64,000 bases of DNA from UBA10364 sp905182675 (GTDB taxonomy: Bacteria > Bacteroidota > Bacteroidia > Flavobacteriales > Schleiferiaceae), in NCBI GenBank assembly GCA_963933975.1, contig CAWVWE010000007.1:20593-84592 (forward strand), in the 5' to 3' direction. Shown here in pieces: positions 1-7,607 of this stretch (its first letter is position 1; each line of letters opens with the position of its first letter). The position numbers and the translations under genes are program-made. The notes beneath the pieces were generated by a model, which had not been told where the DNA came from, did no database searches, and saw nothing but the letters and a program-made list of their open reading frames with translations.

Positions 1-320
1 CGGCCATCTCCGACTATGCAGTACGCGGCCACGTGATTTATATTGATCATTTTGGCACCTGCGTCACAAACATTTCAAAAGAACTCTTTAACGGCCAGCT
101 AAAGGGTAGACGCGCATCAGTAGAGGTTGCGAGAAACAGAAGTATCAAAACTATTTTTGATCGTATCGCTGAGGTTCCTCAGGGAGATATAGCTGCTCTA
201 TGGGACCAACACGGTATGCTTTGTATAGCGGTAGGGAAAAGTGGAGGCGATCATATCAAAGGCAGCAACGAACTTTTAGGAATGAAAATTCACGATTGGG
301 TGAGAATTGATTTTGTATGA
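1..320 (+). CDS. SAM hydrolase (SAM hydroxide adenosyltransferase, DUF62 family), C-terminal part
   Basis: This is a 5'-truncated gene: the frame is open from base 3 and gives 105 residues to the TGA at 318-320. The visible piece is the C-terminal barrel domain of the SAM chlorinase/fluorinase-like family, recognised from the segment GHVIYIDHFGTCVTNIS and the later CIAVGKSGG stretch. Family members without the halogenase loop hydrolyse S-adenosylmethionine to adenosine and methionine in the cytoplasm. The catalytic N-terminal domain is outside the window, so activity cannot be judged. The stop overlaps the next ATG by four bases (ATGA), which suggests translational coupling. Its place next to an ABM protein, gldFG and dnaN matches a gene order I recall from Flavobacteriia. 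Confidence 0.85.
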   Translation, partial: AISDYAVRGHVIYIDHFGTCVTNISKELFNGQLKGRRASVEVARNRSIKTIFDRIAEVPQGDIAALWDQHGMLCIAVGKSGGDHIKGSNELLGMKIHDWVRIDFV

Positions 321-607
321 TCGTTAGAATCGTTAAACTATCCATTGATCCCAATTCAAAGGAAGGAGCCTCTTTTAGACGCCTATTTCTGGAGAGTAAA
401 GAACACATAGTGGGTCAAGCCGGCTGTCATAAAGTTGTTCTGTTGGAGGCGCAGACGCATTTCTTTACCCACAGCACTTGGGATTCTGAAGAGGCCTTAA
501 ATGACTACAGAAAAAGCGATTTATTTGGAGTCGTTTGGCCGCAAACAAAGGCGCTATTTTACGACAAACCAGAGGCTTGGACATGCCTTGAGATAGAAGA
601 AGCATAA
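317..607 (+). CDS. Antibiotic biosynthesis monooxygenase (ABM)-like small protein
   Basis: This 96-residue soluble protein has the size and pattern of the dimeric alpha/beta-barrel ABM superfamily: an N-terminal strand (MIVRIVKLSI), a helix, a central HFFTHSTWDSEEAL segment and a C-terminal strand. The W-x-S-x-E-A-L motif is typical of the family. Members include putative quinol monooxygenases and haem-degrading enzymes, but no cofactor or substrate can be assigned here. The start overlaps the stop of the SAM hydrolase gene by four bases and the stop lies one base before gldFG, so it sits inside an operon. It could equally be a non-enzymatic member of the fold. Confidence 0.7.
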   Translation: MIVRIVKLSIDPNSKEGASFRRLFLESKEHIVGQAGCHKVVLLEAQTHFFTHSTWDSEEALNDYRKSDLFGVVWPQTKALFYDKPEAWTCLEIEEA

Positions 608-608
608 C

Positions 609-3023
609 ATGATTGCACAACTTCAAAAAGAATTAAAAGTATATTTCTCAGGTATTTTAGGATACTTGATCATAGGTATTTACCTACTCATTAATGGCCT
701 GATGCTTTGGGTGTTTAATGGCCCATTCAATTTATTGGATGGAGGATATGCAACCTTGAGTAATTACTTTGGCCTTGCACCATGGGTATTTTTATTCCTG
801 ATACCTGCGGTTAGTATGCGTGTATTCAGCGACGAATTGAAATCAGGAATGATGGAATTGTTGATTGTTCGTCCTATTTCCACGCGTGAATTGGTTCTTG
901 CTAAATTCCTAGGAACCCTCTCTGTGGTCGTTTTATCTATACTTCCTACGTTTATTTATTTGTGGAGCATGAGTGAATTAGGCTCACCCGTGGGTAATAT
1001 TGATTGGGGAGCATCCATAGGTTCTTTTGTTGGATTGTTGGCCTTAGGGGGTGCGTATACGGCCATTGCTGTTTTCGCAAGTTCCTTAACGACGAATAAC
1101 GTGGTCGCCTTCGTTTTAGGTGTTGTCTTTAATGCAGGTATTTATATAGGGTTTGAGGCGTTGGCTAATTTATACCAATTCTCGGGTTGGGAATTGGTGG
1201 TACGTAACTTGGGTATTAATGAGCATTACATTTCCATGTCCCGAGGGGTTTTGGATGCACGTGATTTAGGTTATTTCATTGGCATAATTCTGTTGTTCTT
1301 AGGATTGACCCAAGTTCTAGTTGCTCGCGGTAATCAGAAAAGACCACTCCGCAATGCGGCTGTTTTCATTCTCCCAGCACTGGCACTCCTGATATCTAGC
1401 TATCTCATACACTGGAGAATCGATTTGACGGAAGAGGGTCGCTACTCGCTGAGTGAAGGAACGGAAGGTTTATTGGATCAATTAGACGAGCCATTATTGG
1501 TAAAAATATATTTAGAAGGTGAATTCCCTGCTGGATTTGAGCGACTAAAACTGGAGTCCAGATATATGCTCGAGGAATGGTCGGCTAGAAATGGAAATGT
1601 CTTTTTTGAGTTTATCAATCCCAATCAAGTGGAAAATGCCCAGGAATTTAAAAATCAATTAGCCACTAAGGGAATAAACGCCGTGCAGCTTCAGGTTTCT
1701 TCGAAAAATGGTCAAAGTGTTCTCAATGTATTTCCTGCTGCAATTCTTAGCTACCGAGAGAAGGAAGAAGTGGCTATTCTTCTTGAAGACGTGATGGTCT
1801 TTGATCCCGCTGAACAGGTAAACGTCAGTATACAGCAGTTAGAATTCAACCTTGCACGGTCCTTAAGTGCACTCTTACAAGATGAAAAACCAAAGGTGGC
1901 CATGATTACTGGCCACGGTGAGCTATCAGCTCTACAAACCGCAGGTATTGGAATGGCGTTAAGTGAGCATTACACGGTCGAAAGGTTTTCCACACAAACC
2001 TACAAGGCGCTACCTAACGGTGAGCCTGATATTGAAGACTTGATACGAAGGCTGAACACTTTCGAATTGGCTATAATCGCCAAACCTACCAAGGCTTTTA
2101 GTGAGCTAGATAAATATTTCCTAGACCAGTACGCTATGGGTGGTGGCCACCTCATGTGGTTTATTGATGGGGTTCATGCTGAGATGGATAGTTTGAGTTA
2201 TGGTCCAGATTTTTTAGCGTATCCAACCTATTTTGACCTGAATATCACCGACCTCCTGTTTAAATATGGCGTACGTGTAAATACAGATTTAATTCAAGAT
2301 GTTCGCTGTGCTGGAATAAATGACCGAAGAAATGTTAATCCGTGGGTATATTTCCCGCTCTTTGGTGCCACTGATCATCCATCTGTAGCTAATTTAAATG
2401 CCATAAAAGGCGAGTTTTCCTCTTCTCTGGATACTTTAGAGGCTCCCGGTATTAAAAAAACGGCACTACTACAATCTTCTTCCAACGCAAAGAGAGTTCC
2501 TGCACCCCATACGGTAAGTTTAGAAGCCCTATACAATCGTCCGGACCCAAGGAGCTTCAACCAGAGTGATCTTCTTTCTGGAATTTTACTTGAAGGTGTG
2601 TTCGAAAGCGCTTACGCCAACAGAATAGCTCCTAAAGCAGCGGGTGCTTCTCTTCCCCAGCTCAAACAAAGTAACCCTACTTCGATGGCGGTCTTTAGCG
2701 ATGGTGATTTAATCCGCAATCAGGTCAATCTTATTAATCCAGAGCTTCCAAGAGGCCAGCCTATGCCGTTGGGCTTTGATCAATACACTAATATTCAATA
2801 CGGTAATGATGACTTGGTTTTGAATATCGTTGACTATATGCTTGATGATAGAGGATTAATGGACACACGGACAAGAGATGTGAAACTACGCCTGTTGGAC
2901 CAACAAAAAATATCGAGTAACGCAAGTTTCTGGAAGTTCTTAAACGTGGCATTCCCTGAGTTTCTATTGCTCTTAGCAGCTTTGCTGTTTAATTTGATAA
3001 GAAGAAAAAAATATGCACATTAA
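609..3023 (+). CDS. gldFG: Fused gliding-motility ABC transporter GldF-GldG
   Basis: This 804-residue protein joins two gliding proteins that are normally separate. Residues 1 to about 240 are GldF, an ABC-2 type permease with roughly six membrane helices and the motif FSDELKSGMMELLIVRPIS. Residues from about 245 are GldG: a membrane helix, the signature RIDLTEEGRYSLS, a large periplasmic region containing ITGHGELSAL, and a C-terminal helix (FPEFLLLLAALLFNLI) followed by RRKK. In Flavobacterium johnsoniae, gldF and gldG are distinct genes that act with the ATPase GldA in gliding. Here no stop or restart occurs at the junction. No ATPase gene is visible nearby, so GldA must be encoded elsewhere. 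The next gene starts 11 bases before this stop. Confidence 0.9.
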   Translation: MIAQLQKELKVYFSGILGYLIIGIYLLINGLMLWVFNGPFNLLDGGYATLSNYFGLAPWVFLFLIPAVSMRVFSDELKSGMMELLIVRPISTRELVLAKFLGTLSVVVLSILPTFIYLWSMSELGSPVGNIDWGASIGSFVGLLALGGAYTAIAVFASSLTTNNVVAFVLGVVFNAGIYIGFEALANLYQFSGWELVVRNLGINEHYISMSRGVLDARDLGYFIGIILLFLGLTQVLVARGNQKRPLRNAAVFILPALALLISSYLIHWRIDLTEEGRYSLSEGTEGLLDQLDEPLLVKIYLEGEFPAGFERLKLESRYMLEEWSARNGNVFFEFINPNQVENAQEFKNQLATKGINAVQLQVSSKNGQSVLNVFPAAILSYREKEEVAILLEDVMVFDPAEQVNVSIQQLEFNLARSLSALLQDEKPKVAMITGHGELSALQTAGIGMALSEHYTVERFSTQTYKALPNGEPDIEDLIRRLNTFELAIIAKPTKAFSELDKYFLDQYAMGGGHLMWFIDGVHAEMDSLSYGPDFLAYPTYFDLNITDLLFKYGVRVNTDLIQDVRCAGINDRRNVNPWVYFPLFGATDHPSVANLNAIKGEFSSSLDTLEAPGIKKTALLQSSSNAKRVPAPHTVSLEALYNRPDPRSFNQSDLLSGILLEGVFESAYANRIAPKAAGASLPQLKQSNPTSMAVFSDGDLIRNQVNLINPELPRGQPMPLGFDQYTNIQYGNDDLVLNIVDYMLDDRGLMDTRTRDVKLRLLDQQKISSNASFWKFLNVAFPEFLLLLAALLFNLIRRKKYAH

Positions 3024-4047
3024 TAGCTCTCTCATTGTTCTTGTTACGGCTCTTTCCTTGATCGCCTGTTCCACACCAACGCAAAGTGATGGTATGGAAG
3101 AATTGAAAGCCCAATATGATTTTGCAGTTTCAGATACAGCCAGTATTACTAAAATCATTATCAGCGATAAAAAGCCTGCCACGGTAGTTCTTGAAAGAAC
3201 TTCGTCTGGCTGGATCATTGGAGACGGAGCGCCTGTAAGAAAAGATGCGATAGAGGTTCTTCTGAAAACAGTCAGTCAAGTGACATTGAAAAATTTTGTC
3301 CGTAAAAGCGCTGTTCCACAGGTCAACCAGCGTATGGATGTATATGGTAAATGGGTGGAGGTCTACCAAGGAGAAACATTGGTCAAGAGTTATATTGTAG
3401 GAACAGAAACTCCAGACATGTTAGGGACGTACTACAAAATGAATGGATCTGAGCTCCCGTTCGCGGTCTATCTCCAAGGATTTAATGGTTACCTCACTAC
3501 CCGATTTTTTACCTCGGAGTCTCTATGGAGAGACCGTACCATTTATGGGTTAGCTCCGGATGAAATCAAGAGTATCGAAATGAGTGCAACAGCAAATGAA
3601 GGATCCTTTTGGAGAATCACGAGAACCACAGCTGATGCTAAAGCGCAATCCTCGGAGCGTGACGGGGCAAATTGGTCTCTAGAAGGGGAGAATCACCAGC
3701 CACTTGGATTTAAGCGATCTCAAGACCTGTTTTCTGCGGTATCTAGTATCAGAACCCTTAAATATGAAGGAGCGATAATTGAGTCGGACAATATTTGGGC
3801 GAAAAAAGACAGTATTTTCAGTTCGACGCCTGCCTTTACCTTTTGCGTGGTGAACGCAGAGGACGAAAAGCTCGTGACTAAAGGTTATTACAAAAAAGCC
3901 GACGGTATATTGATTGGCGAGGATGGCGTGGCGCACCAGTGGGACCCTGATCGCTTCTACGCGCAACTTCCGGATGGACGAATGGCATTGATTCAGCGCT
4001 ATGGTTGGAGAAATGTCATGAAGACTCCGTGGGAATTTAACCAGTAA
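3013..4047 (+). CDS. DUF4340-type lipoprotein
   Basis: This is a 344-residue exported protein. The N-terminus is a lipoprotein signal peptide with lipobox LIAC and the lipid-bearing cysteine at residue 19. The body has the features of DUF4340: beta-rich repeats, ISDKKPATVVLERTSSGWII near the start, and ERDGANWSLEG further on. DUF4340 proteins are often encoded beside GldG-type ABC subunits, and this gene overlaps the end of gldFG by 11 bases, so the two products are probably made together. I infer a periplasmic or outer-membrane-facing partner of the GldFG complex; no molecular function is known. The ATG at 3013 is the natural start because it opens directly into the signal peptide. Confidence 0.75.
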   Translation: MHINSSLIVLVTALSLIACSTPTQSDGMEELKAQYDFAVSDTASITKIIISDKKPATVVLERTSSGWIIGDGAPVRKDAIEVLLKTVSQVTLKNFVRKSAVPQVNQRMDVYGKWVEVYQGETLVKSYIVGTETPDMLGTYYKMNGSELPFAVYLQGFNGYLTTRFFTSESLWRDRTIYGLAPDEIKSIEMSATANEGSFWRITRTTADAKAQSSERDGANWSLEGENHQPLGFKRSQDLFSAVSSIRTLKYEGAIIESDNIWAKKDSIFSSTPAFTFCVVNAEDEKLVTKGYYKKADGILIGEDGVAHQWDPDRFYAQLPDGRMALIQRYGWRNVMKTPWEFNQ

Positions 4048-4144
4048 AGTGCAGTTTATGGACCACTGCATCGCACAGTTGACTTATTAACACCTGTTTA
4101 AAAGTAAATTGGTTTGAAAAAGACGGTCTAAACATGGACCCGAC

Positions 4145-4152
4145 TATATTTG
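4145..4152 (+). promoter_or_regulatory. Bacteroidota -7 box for dnaN
   Basis: TATATTTG is an exact match to the Bacteroidota sigma -7 consensus TAnnTTTG and lies 29 bases before the dnaN ATG. No TTG is found at the usual -33 distance, so only the -7 half is supported. Confidence 0.55.
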
Positions 4153-4181
4153 TTTTAATAGAGATTTAATCCACAGAAAGC

Positions 4182-5303
4182 ATGAAATTCATTGTATCCA
4201 GCTCTAAGCTTCTTAAGCAGTTGCAACTTATTGGAGGAATCATCCAAAGTAACAACACACTGCCTATTCTAGATAATTTTTTGTTCGAGCTAAAACAGGG
4301 TGAACTCTCTGTTAGTGCTTCTGATCTTGAAACTACGATGAGTGTAAACCTGGAGGTAGAAACCCAGGATGTGGGTTCTGCGGCGGTGCCAGCAAAGACC
4401 TTGTTAGATACACTCAAGACCTTTCCTGAACAACCATTGACCTTTACATTCGATACATCGTCACATACTATTGAGTTGGCCTCTGATTACGGTAAGTACA
4501 GTCTTGCATTCATCGATGGTGAGGAGTTTCCTAAATTCCCTGAATTAGAGGAATCTTCTAAAACAGTATTACCTGCTGAGGTTTTAGTAACAGCTATTGG
4601 TAAGACCTTATTCGCCACCGGAAACGATGAACTTCGCCCAGTGATGAGCGGTGTGTTTTTTCAATTTGACTCGAGCAGTCTAACCTTTGTGGCCACGGAT
4701 GCACACAAGCTTGTGCGTTACCGCAGAACGGACTTGGGTGCAGGAGCCACCTCAGAGTTTATAATGCCTAAAAAGCCTTTAAATATGCTTCGTGGCTCAT
4801 TGAGCTATAACTCTTCTGAAGTAGAGGTGGTTTATAATACGACGAACGCTCAGTTTTCTTTTGACAATGTCGTTATGGTATGTCGATTGATTGATGGCAA
4901 GTACCCAAACTATGAAGCTGTTATACCGCAAACCAACCCCAATGTGATGCTTATCGATAGAAGTGCTTTCTCTTCTTCCGTAAAACGTGTTTCAATCTTT
5001 TCAAACAAAACAACCCACCAGATTAGACTTCGTCTTGCTGGAGCGGAAATTTCGGTAAGTGCTGAAGATCCTGATTTCAGTAATAAGGCCCATGAGCGTA
5101 TTGCTTGTGATTATCAAGGAGATGATATGGAAATTGGCTTTAACAGTAGGTTTTTGTTGGAAATGCTCGGAAATTTAGGGTCTGATAATGTACGCGTTGA
5201 AATGAGCGCTCCAAACCGCGCTGGGATATTGATTCCTGCCGATGGAACAGAGGATGGTGAAGACCTATTGATGCTGGTCATGCCTGTGATGTTAAATCAC
5301 TAA
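4182..5303 (+). CDS. dnaN: DNA polymerase III subunit beta (sliding clamp)
   Basis: This 373-residue protein is full length for the bacterial beta clamp (about 366-375). It begins MKFIVSSSKLLKQLQ, followed by the first-domain signature NTLPILDNFLF. Later come FVATDAHKLVRYRR in the second domain and a C-terminus ending MLVMPVMLNH, typical of the family. The ring-shaped dimer tethers DNA polymerase III to the template and recruits other replication and repair proteins. A 134-base gap with an exact -7 box separates it from the DUF4340 gene, so it is probably transcribed on its own. Its stop overlaps the convergent gene on the other strand by four bases. Confidence 0.97.
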   Translation: MKFIVSSSKLLKQLQLIGGIIQSNNTLPILDNFLFELKQGELSVSASDLETTMSVNLEVETQDVGSAAVPAKTLLDTLKTFPEQPLTFTFDTSSHTIELASDYGKYSLAFIDGEEFPKFPELEESSKTVLPAEVLVTAIGKTLFATGNDELRPVMSGVFFQFDSSSLTFVATDAHKLVRYRRTDLGAGATSEFIMPKKPLNMLRGSLSYNSSEVEVVYNTTNAQFSFDNVVMVCRLIDGKYPNYEAVIPQTNPNVMLIDRSAFSSSVKRVSIFSNKTTHQIRLRLAGAEISVSAEDPDFSNKAHERIACDYQGDDMEIGFNSRFLLEMLGNLGSDNVRVEMSAPNRAGILIPADGTEDGEDLLMLVMPVMLNH

Positions 5304-6163
5304 CGTTTAGGGTCTAGCGAGGTAGGAACCCTCGAATTTGTTGGAGCGATGTCTAAATTCCGTATCAACGGGTATGATTCTTCTATTTGCCATTTGCCTT
5401 TTGACCAGTATATCTTGTCGTAGGAAAAATCGGGTCCATAAGCAAACCATCTTTCTACAAGCTCCAATTTTGATGGAGCTAAATGATCGCAAATAATTCC
5501 TTTGTGTTTATTATCCCACCGCACCGCTGCAGATAAGGTACTGTTGTATCTAAACTGTATTCTATAAGGTCGTCTCGCGTAGCGTTCGTCTCCGTTGGAG
5601 CGTATATTGAATATTCTGGATCCAAAATGGCAACGTTCACTTCGACTCCCAAGTTCAATTCCATCTACGTATTTAGTGTGGTATGACGGTCCTGGCCTAA
5701 AGGCAAGCAGTGTATATACTTTTTGTCCCTTGTCCCTTGTGGTCAGTATGTCGTAGCAAATAGCGCCTACCCAATCACCGCCTTTTAACCATCTATAGGG
5801 TGCGTCATCAGAACCAAAGTCATGGAGTACCAGCCTTTGGGAACCTTTCCATTGTTTGTTCCAAATAAAGCCGTGGAAATTGAAACTGCCCTCTGCGGTA
5901 GGCACTGCCCAAGTATACAAAGCGAAGGATTGGTCATCAGGAAGCTGAACGCTCAAATTGCTTACTTGAGTCAAAGTCTTGCCATAATTGGCTTCGATAC
6001 TAATAAAGGACCATAAGCTGTCTGCAAAAACCTCGGAGAGTGAATCTGCCAACGCTATGTTGGATGGCAGCAAGTAGGATTGACCTAATTCTTGGAGTCT
6101 ATTTTCATCTACCTGAGCGTAAAGTGCGGAGAGTGAAATTATAAAAGCGAAGAGGGCGCGCAT
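5300..6163 (-). CDS. Conserved secreted protein of unknown function
   Basis: I do not recognise a named function. The reading frame extends upstream to 6244, but the ATG at 6163 is preferred: it begins a clean signal peptide (MRALFAFIISLSALYAQ, cleavage after AQ) and avoids overlap with the ferredoxin gene. The resulting 287-residue protein is rich in aromatic and charged residues, with patterns such as LVLHDFGSDDAPYRWLKG and TLLAFRPGPSYHTKYVDG, which suggest a beta-rich periplasmic protein. It resembles conserved exported proteins of Bacteroidota that I cannot name. It lies 4 bases downstream of the ferredoxin gene and may be cotranscribed with it. It converges on dnaN with a four-base overlap and no terminator. 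Confidence 0.7.
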   Translation of the reverse strand: MRALFAFIISLSALYAQVDENRLQELGQSYLLPSNIALADSLSEVFADSLWSFISIEANYGKTLTQVSNLSVQLPDDQSFALYTWAVPTAEGSFNFHGFIWNKQWKGSQRLVLHDFGSDDAPYRWLKGGDWVGAICYDILTTRDKGQKVYTLLAFRPGPSYHTKYVDGIELGSRSERCHFGSRIFNIRSNGDERYARRPYRIQFRYNSTLSAAVRWDNKHKGIICDHLAPSKLELVERWFAYGPDFSYDKIYWSKGKWQIEESYPLIRNLDIAPTNSRVPTSLDPKR

Positions 6164-6167
6164 GGAA

Positions 6168-6521
6168 TTAGTCTTCCGAATGCATGAATTCTTTCTTCGC
6201 CATAAGTTGAACATCTGATTCAACGTGATCTTCATCTGGAACACAACAATCTACGGGACAAACTTCAGCACATTGAGGTACTTCATGAAATCCAATACAT
6301 TCCGTACACTTGTCCGTGACTATATAATAAACGTCGTAATCTACAGGTTCTTGGGCCTCATCGGCATCATATTCTTTGCCTCCAGGAGTAATTATTTTCC
6401 CAGAAACATCAGTTCCGTCATTAAATCGCCACTCTAATGCGCCTTCATAAATAGCATTATTAGGACACTCTGGCTCGCAGGCTCCACAATTAATGCATTC
6501 GTCGGTGATTTTAATAGCCAT
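6168..6521 (-). CDS. Dicluster 4Fe-4S ferredoxin
   Basis: This 117-residue soluble electron carrier has two cluster-binding motifs. The first is C9-x2-C12-x2-C15-x3-C19-P; the second is C72-x2-C75-x8-C84-x3-C88-P. The widened spacing in the second motif and the acidic linker are typical of Allochromatium-type 2[4Fe-4S] ferredoxins, which have low and unequal potentials. Extra cysteines at 92 and 93 follow the second motif. The gene is divergent from the LuxC-type acyl-CoA reductase across 48 bases, an arrangement I recall as recurrent in Bacteroidota. The redox partner is not shown by the sequence. Confidence 0.93.
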   Translation of the reverse strand: MAIKITDECINCGACEPECPNNAIYEGALEWRFNDGTDVSGKIITPGGKEYDADEAQEPVDYDVYYIVTDKCTECIGFHEVPQCAEVCPVDCCVPDEDHVESDVQLMAKKEFMHSED

Positions 6522-6536
6522 ATACCTTGGTTACTT

Positions 6537-6544
6537 TAGCTTTG
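6537..6544 (+). promoter_or_regulatory. -7 box for the acyl-CoA reductase gene
   Basis: TAGCTTTG matches TAnnTTTG exactly and lies 25 bases before the ATG at 6570. No TTG is seen at -33. It points toward an opposing box at 6556-6563, so the two divergent promoters overlap. Confidence 0.5.
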
Positions 6545-6555
6545 CAACTCTAACA

Positions 6556-6563
6556 CAAAGGTA
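6556..6563 (-). promoter_or_regulatory. -7 box for the ferredoxin gene
   Basis: Read on the minus strand this is TACCTTTG, an exact TAnnTTTG match 34 bases upstream of the ferredoxin ATG (6521). It lies face to face with the plus-strand box at 6537-6544. Confidence 0.5.
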
Positions 6564-6569
6564 ACGACA

Positions 6570-7604
6570 ATGTTTTTTTCTGACCATAGGATTGCTGCAG
6601 TTTCGCGCTTGGGCCAATTTTTAAGGGAGTTTTCTTCTGATTCCCCTATTTCAGGTGGCTTGGCAGATATTGCCGAAGAGCTAAAGGTGGCTGTTACGAA
6701 ATCTCACAGGCACAATGGATGGTTTATCACTGACAATGTGATGTTTGCCATCTCATCTTGGGGTGATGCATTGACTGAAGAGCACTTAAATCTGTGGCGC
6801 AGCAGCGAGGGTGGTGTCCAAGAGGTAAACCGCCGTAGAGTTGGTGTGGTCATGGCAGGAAATATTCCGCTCGTCGGCCTTCACGACTTTATTAGTGTTT
6901 TTTTGAGTGGTCATTTCGCCGTCGTTAAAATGAGTTCAGACGATGAATGTCTTTTACCAGTTTTAGTCAAAGTATTGCTTCGGGAAAATCCATTGTTTGA
7001 AGGGGACTGGGTTTTTGTCGATCGTTTAGACAATATAGAGGCGGTCATCGCTACAGGTAGTGATAATACGTCTAGATATTTCGAATATTACTTTGGCAAG
7101 TACCCTAATATTATCAGGAAAAACAGGACTTCAGTGGCTGTTCTTGATGGCACGGAGACTGAGCAGGAACTCGTCGCCCTAGGAGAGGATCTGTTCCGAT
7201 ATTTTGGAATGGGATGCAGAAATGTAGGACATCTACTGGTTCCAGAGGGATATGACATCCAATTGGTTTTTGCCAACATCGTTGGTTGGGACGACATTGT
7301 GAATAATAACAAGTACGGTAATAACTATGAATACTATCGCGCTTTGTTTCTTTTGAATCAAGATGATTTTTTAGAGAACGGTTTTCTGATTGTTAGAGAT
7401 AACAAAGAGTTACACACCCCAGTGTCTATTCTCCACCACAGCACTTATATTCTTCCTAAAGGTCAAGATCGGTTGGAAGAATGGGGCGATCAAATTCAGT
7501 GTGTAGTAGGGCATGGATTCCTGCCTTTTGGGACTGCGCAGCTGCCTGAGCTTTGGGATTATGCTGATAATGTCAATACAATGGCCTTTTTAGGCTCCTT
7601 GTAA
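6570..7604 (+). CDS. LuxC-type acyl-CoA reductase
   Basis: This 344-residue protein belongs to the LuxC/acyl-CoA reductase family, an aldehyde-dehydrogenase-like fold that reduces fatty acyl thioesters to aldehydes with NADPH. Recognisable segments are RRVGVVMAGNIPLVGLHD (residues 90-106), the ATGSDNTSRYFEYYF block near 161 and GMGCRNVGHLLVP (213-225), whose Cys216 is the likely acyl-accepting nucleophile. It is shorter than LuxC of luminous bacteria (about 480) but of the length usual for Bacteroidota homologues. No other lux gene is nearby, so luminescence is not implied; a role in fatty aldehyde or lipid metabolism is inferred. It converges with the next gene three bases apart. Confidence 0.85.
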   Translation: MFFSDHRIAAVSRLGQFLREFSSDSPISGGLADIAEELKVAVTKSHRHNGWFITDNVMFAISSWGDALTEEHLNLWRSSEGGVQEVNRRRVGVVMAGNIPLVGLHDFISVFLSGHFAVVKMSSDDECLLPVLVKVLLRENPLFEGDWVFVDRLDNIEAVIATGSDNTSRYFEYYFGKYPNIIRKNRTSVAVLDGTETEQELVALGEDLFRYFGMGCRNVGHLLVPEGYDIQLVFANIVGWDDIVNNNKYGNNYEYYRALFLLNQDDFLENGFLIVRDNKELHTPVSILHHSTYILPKGQDRLEEWGDQIQCVVGHGFLPFGTAQLPELWDYADNVNTMAFLGSL

Positions 7605-7607
7605 TAG

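Noticed and set aside
3679..4071. Minus-strand frame of 130 codons over the DUF4340 gene
   Set aside because: Antisense to a gene with a clean lipobox and coupling to gldFG; no family resemblance.
6225..6437. Plus-strand frame of 70 codons over the ferredoxin gene
   Set aside because: Opposes a gene with both cluster motifs intact; no supporting features.
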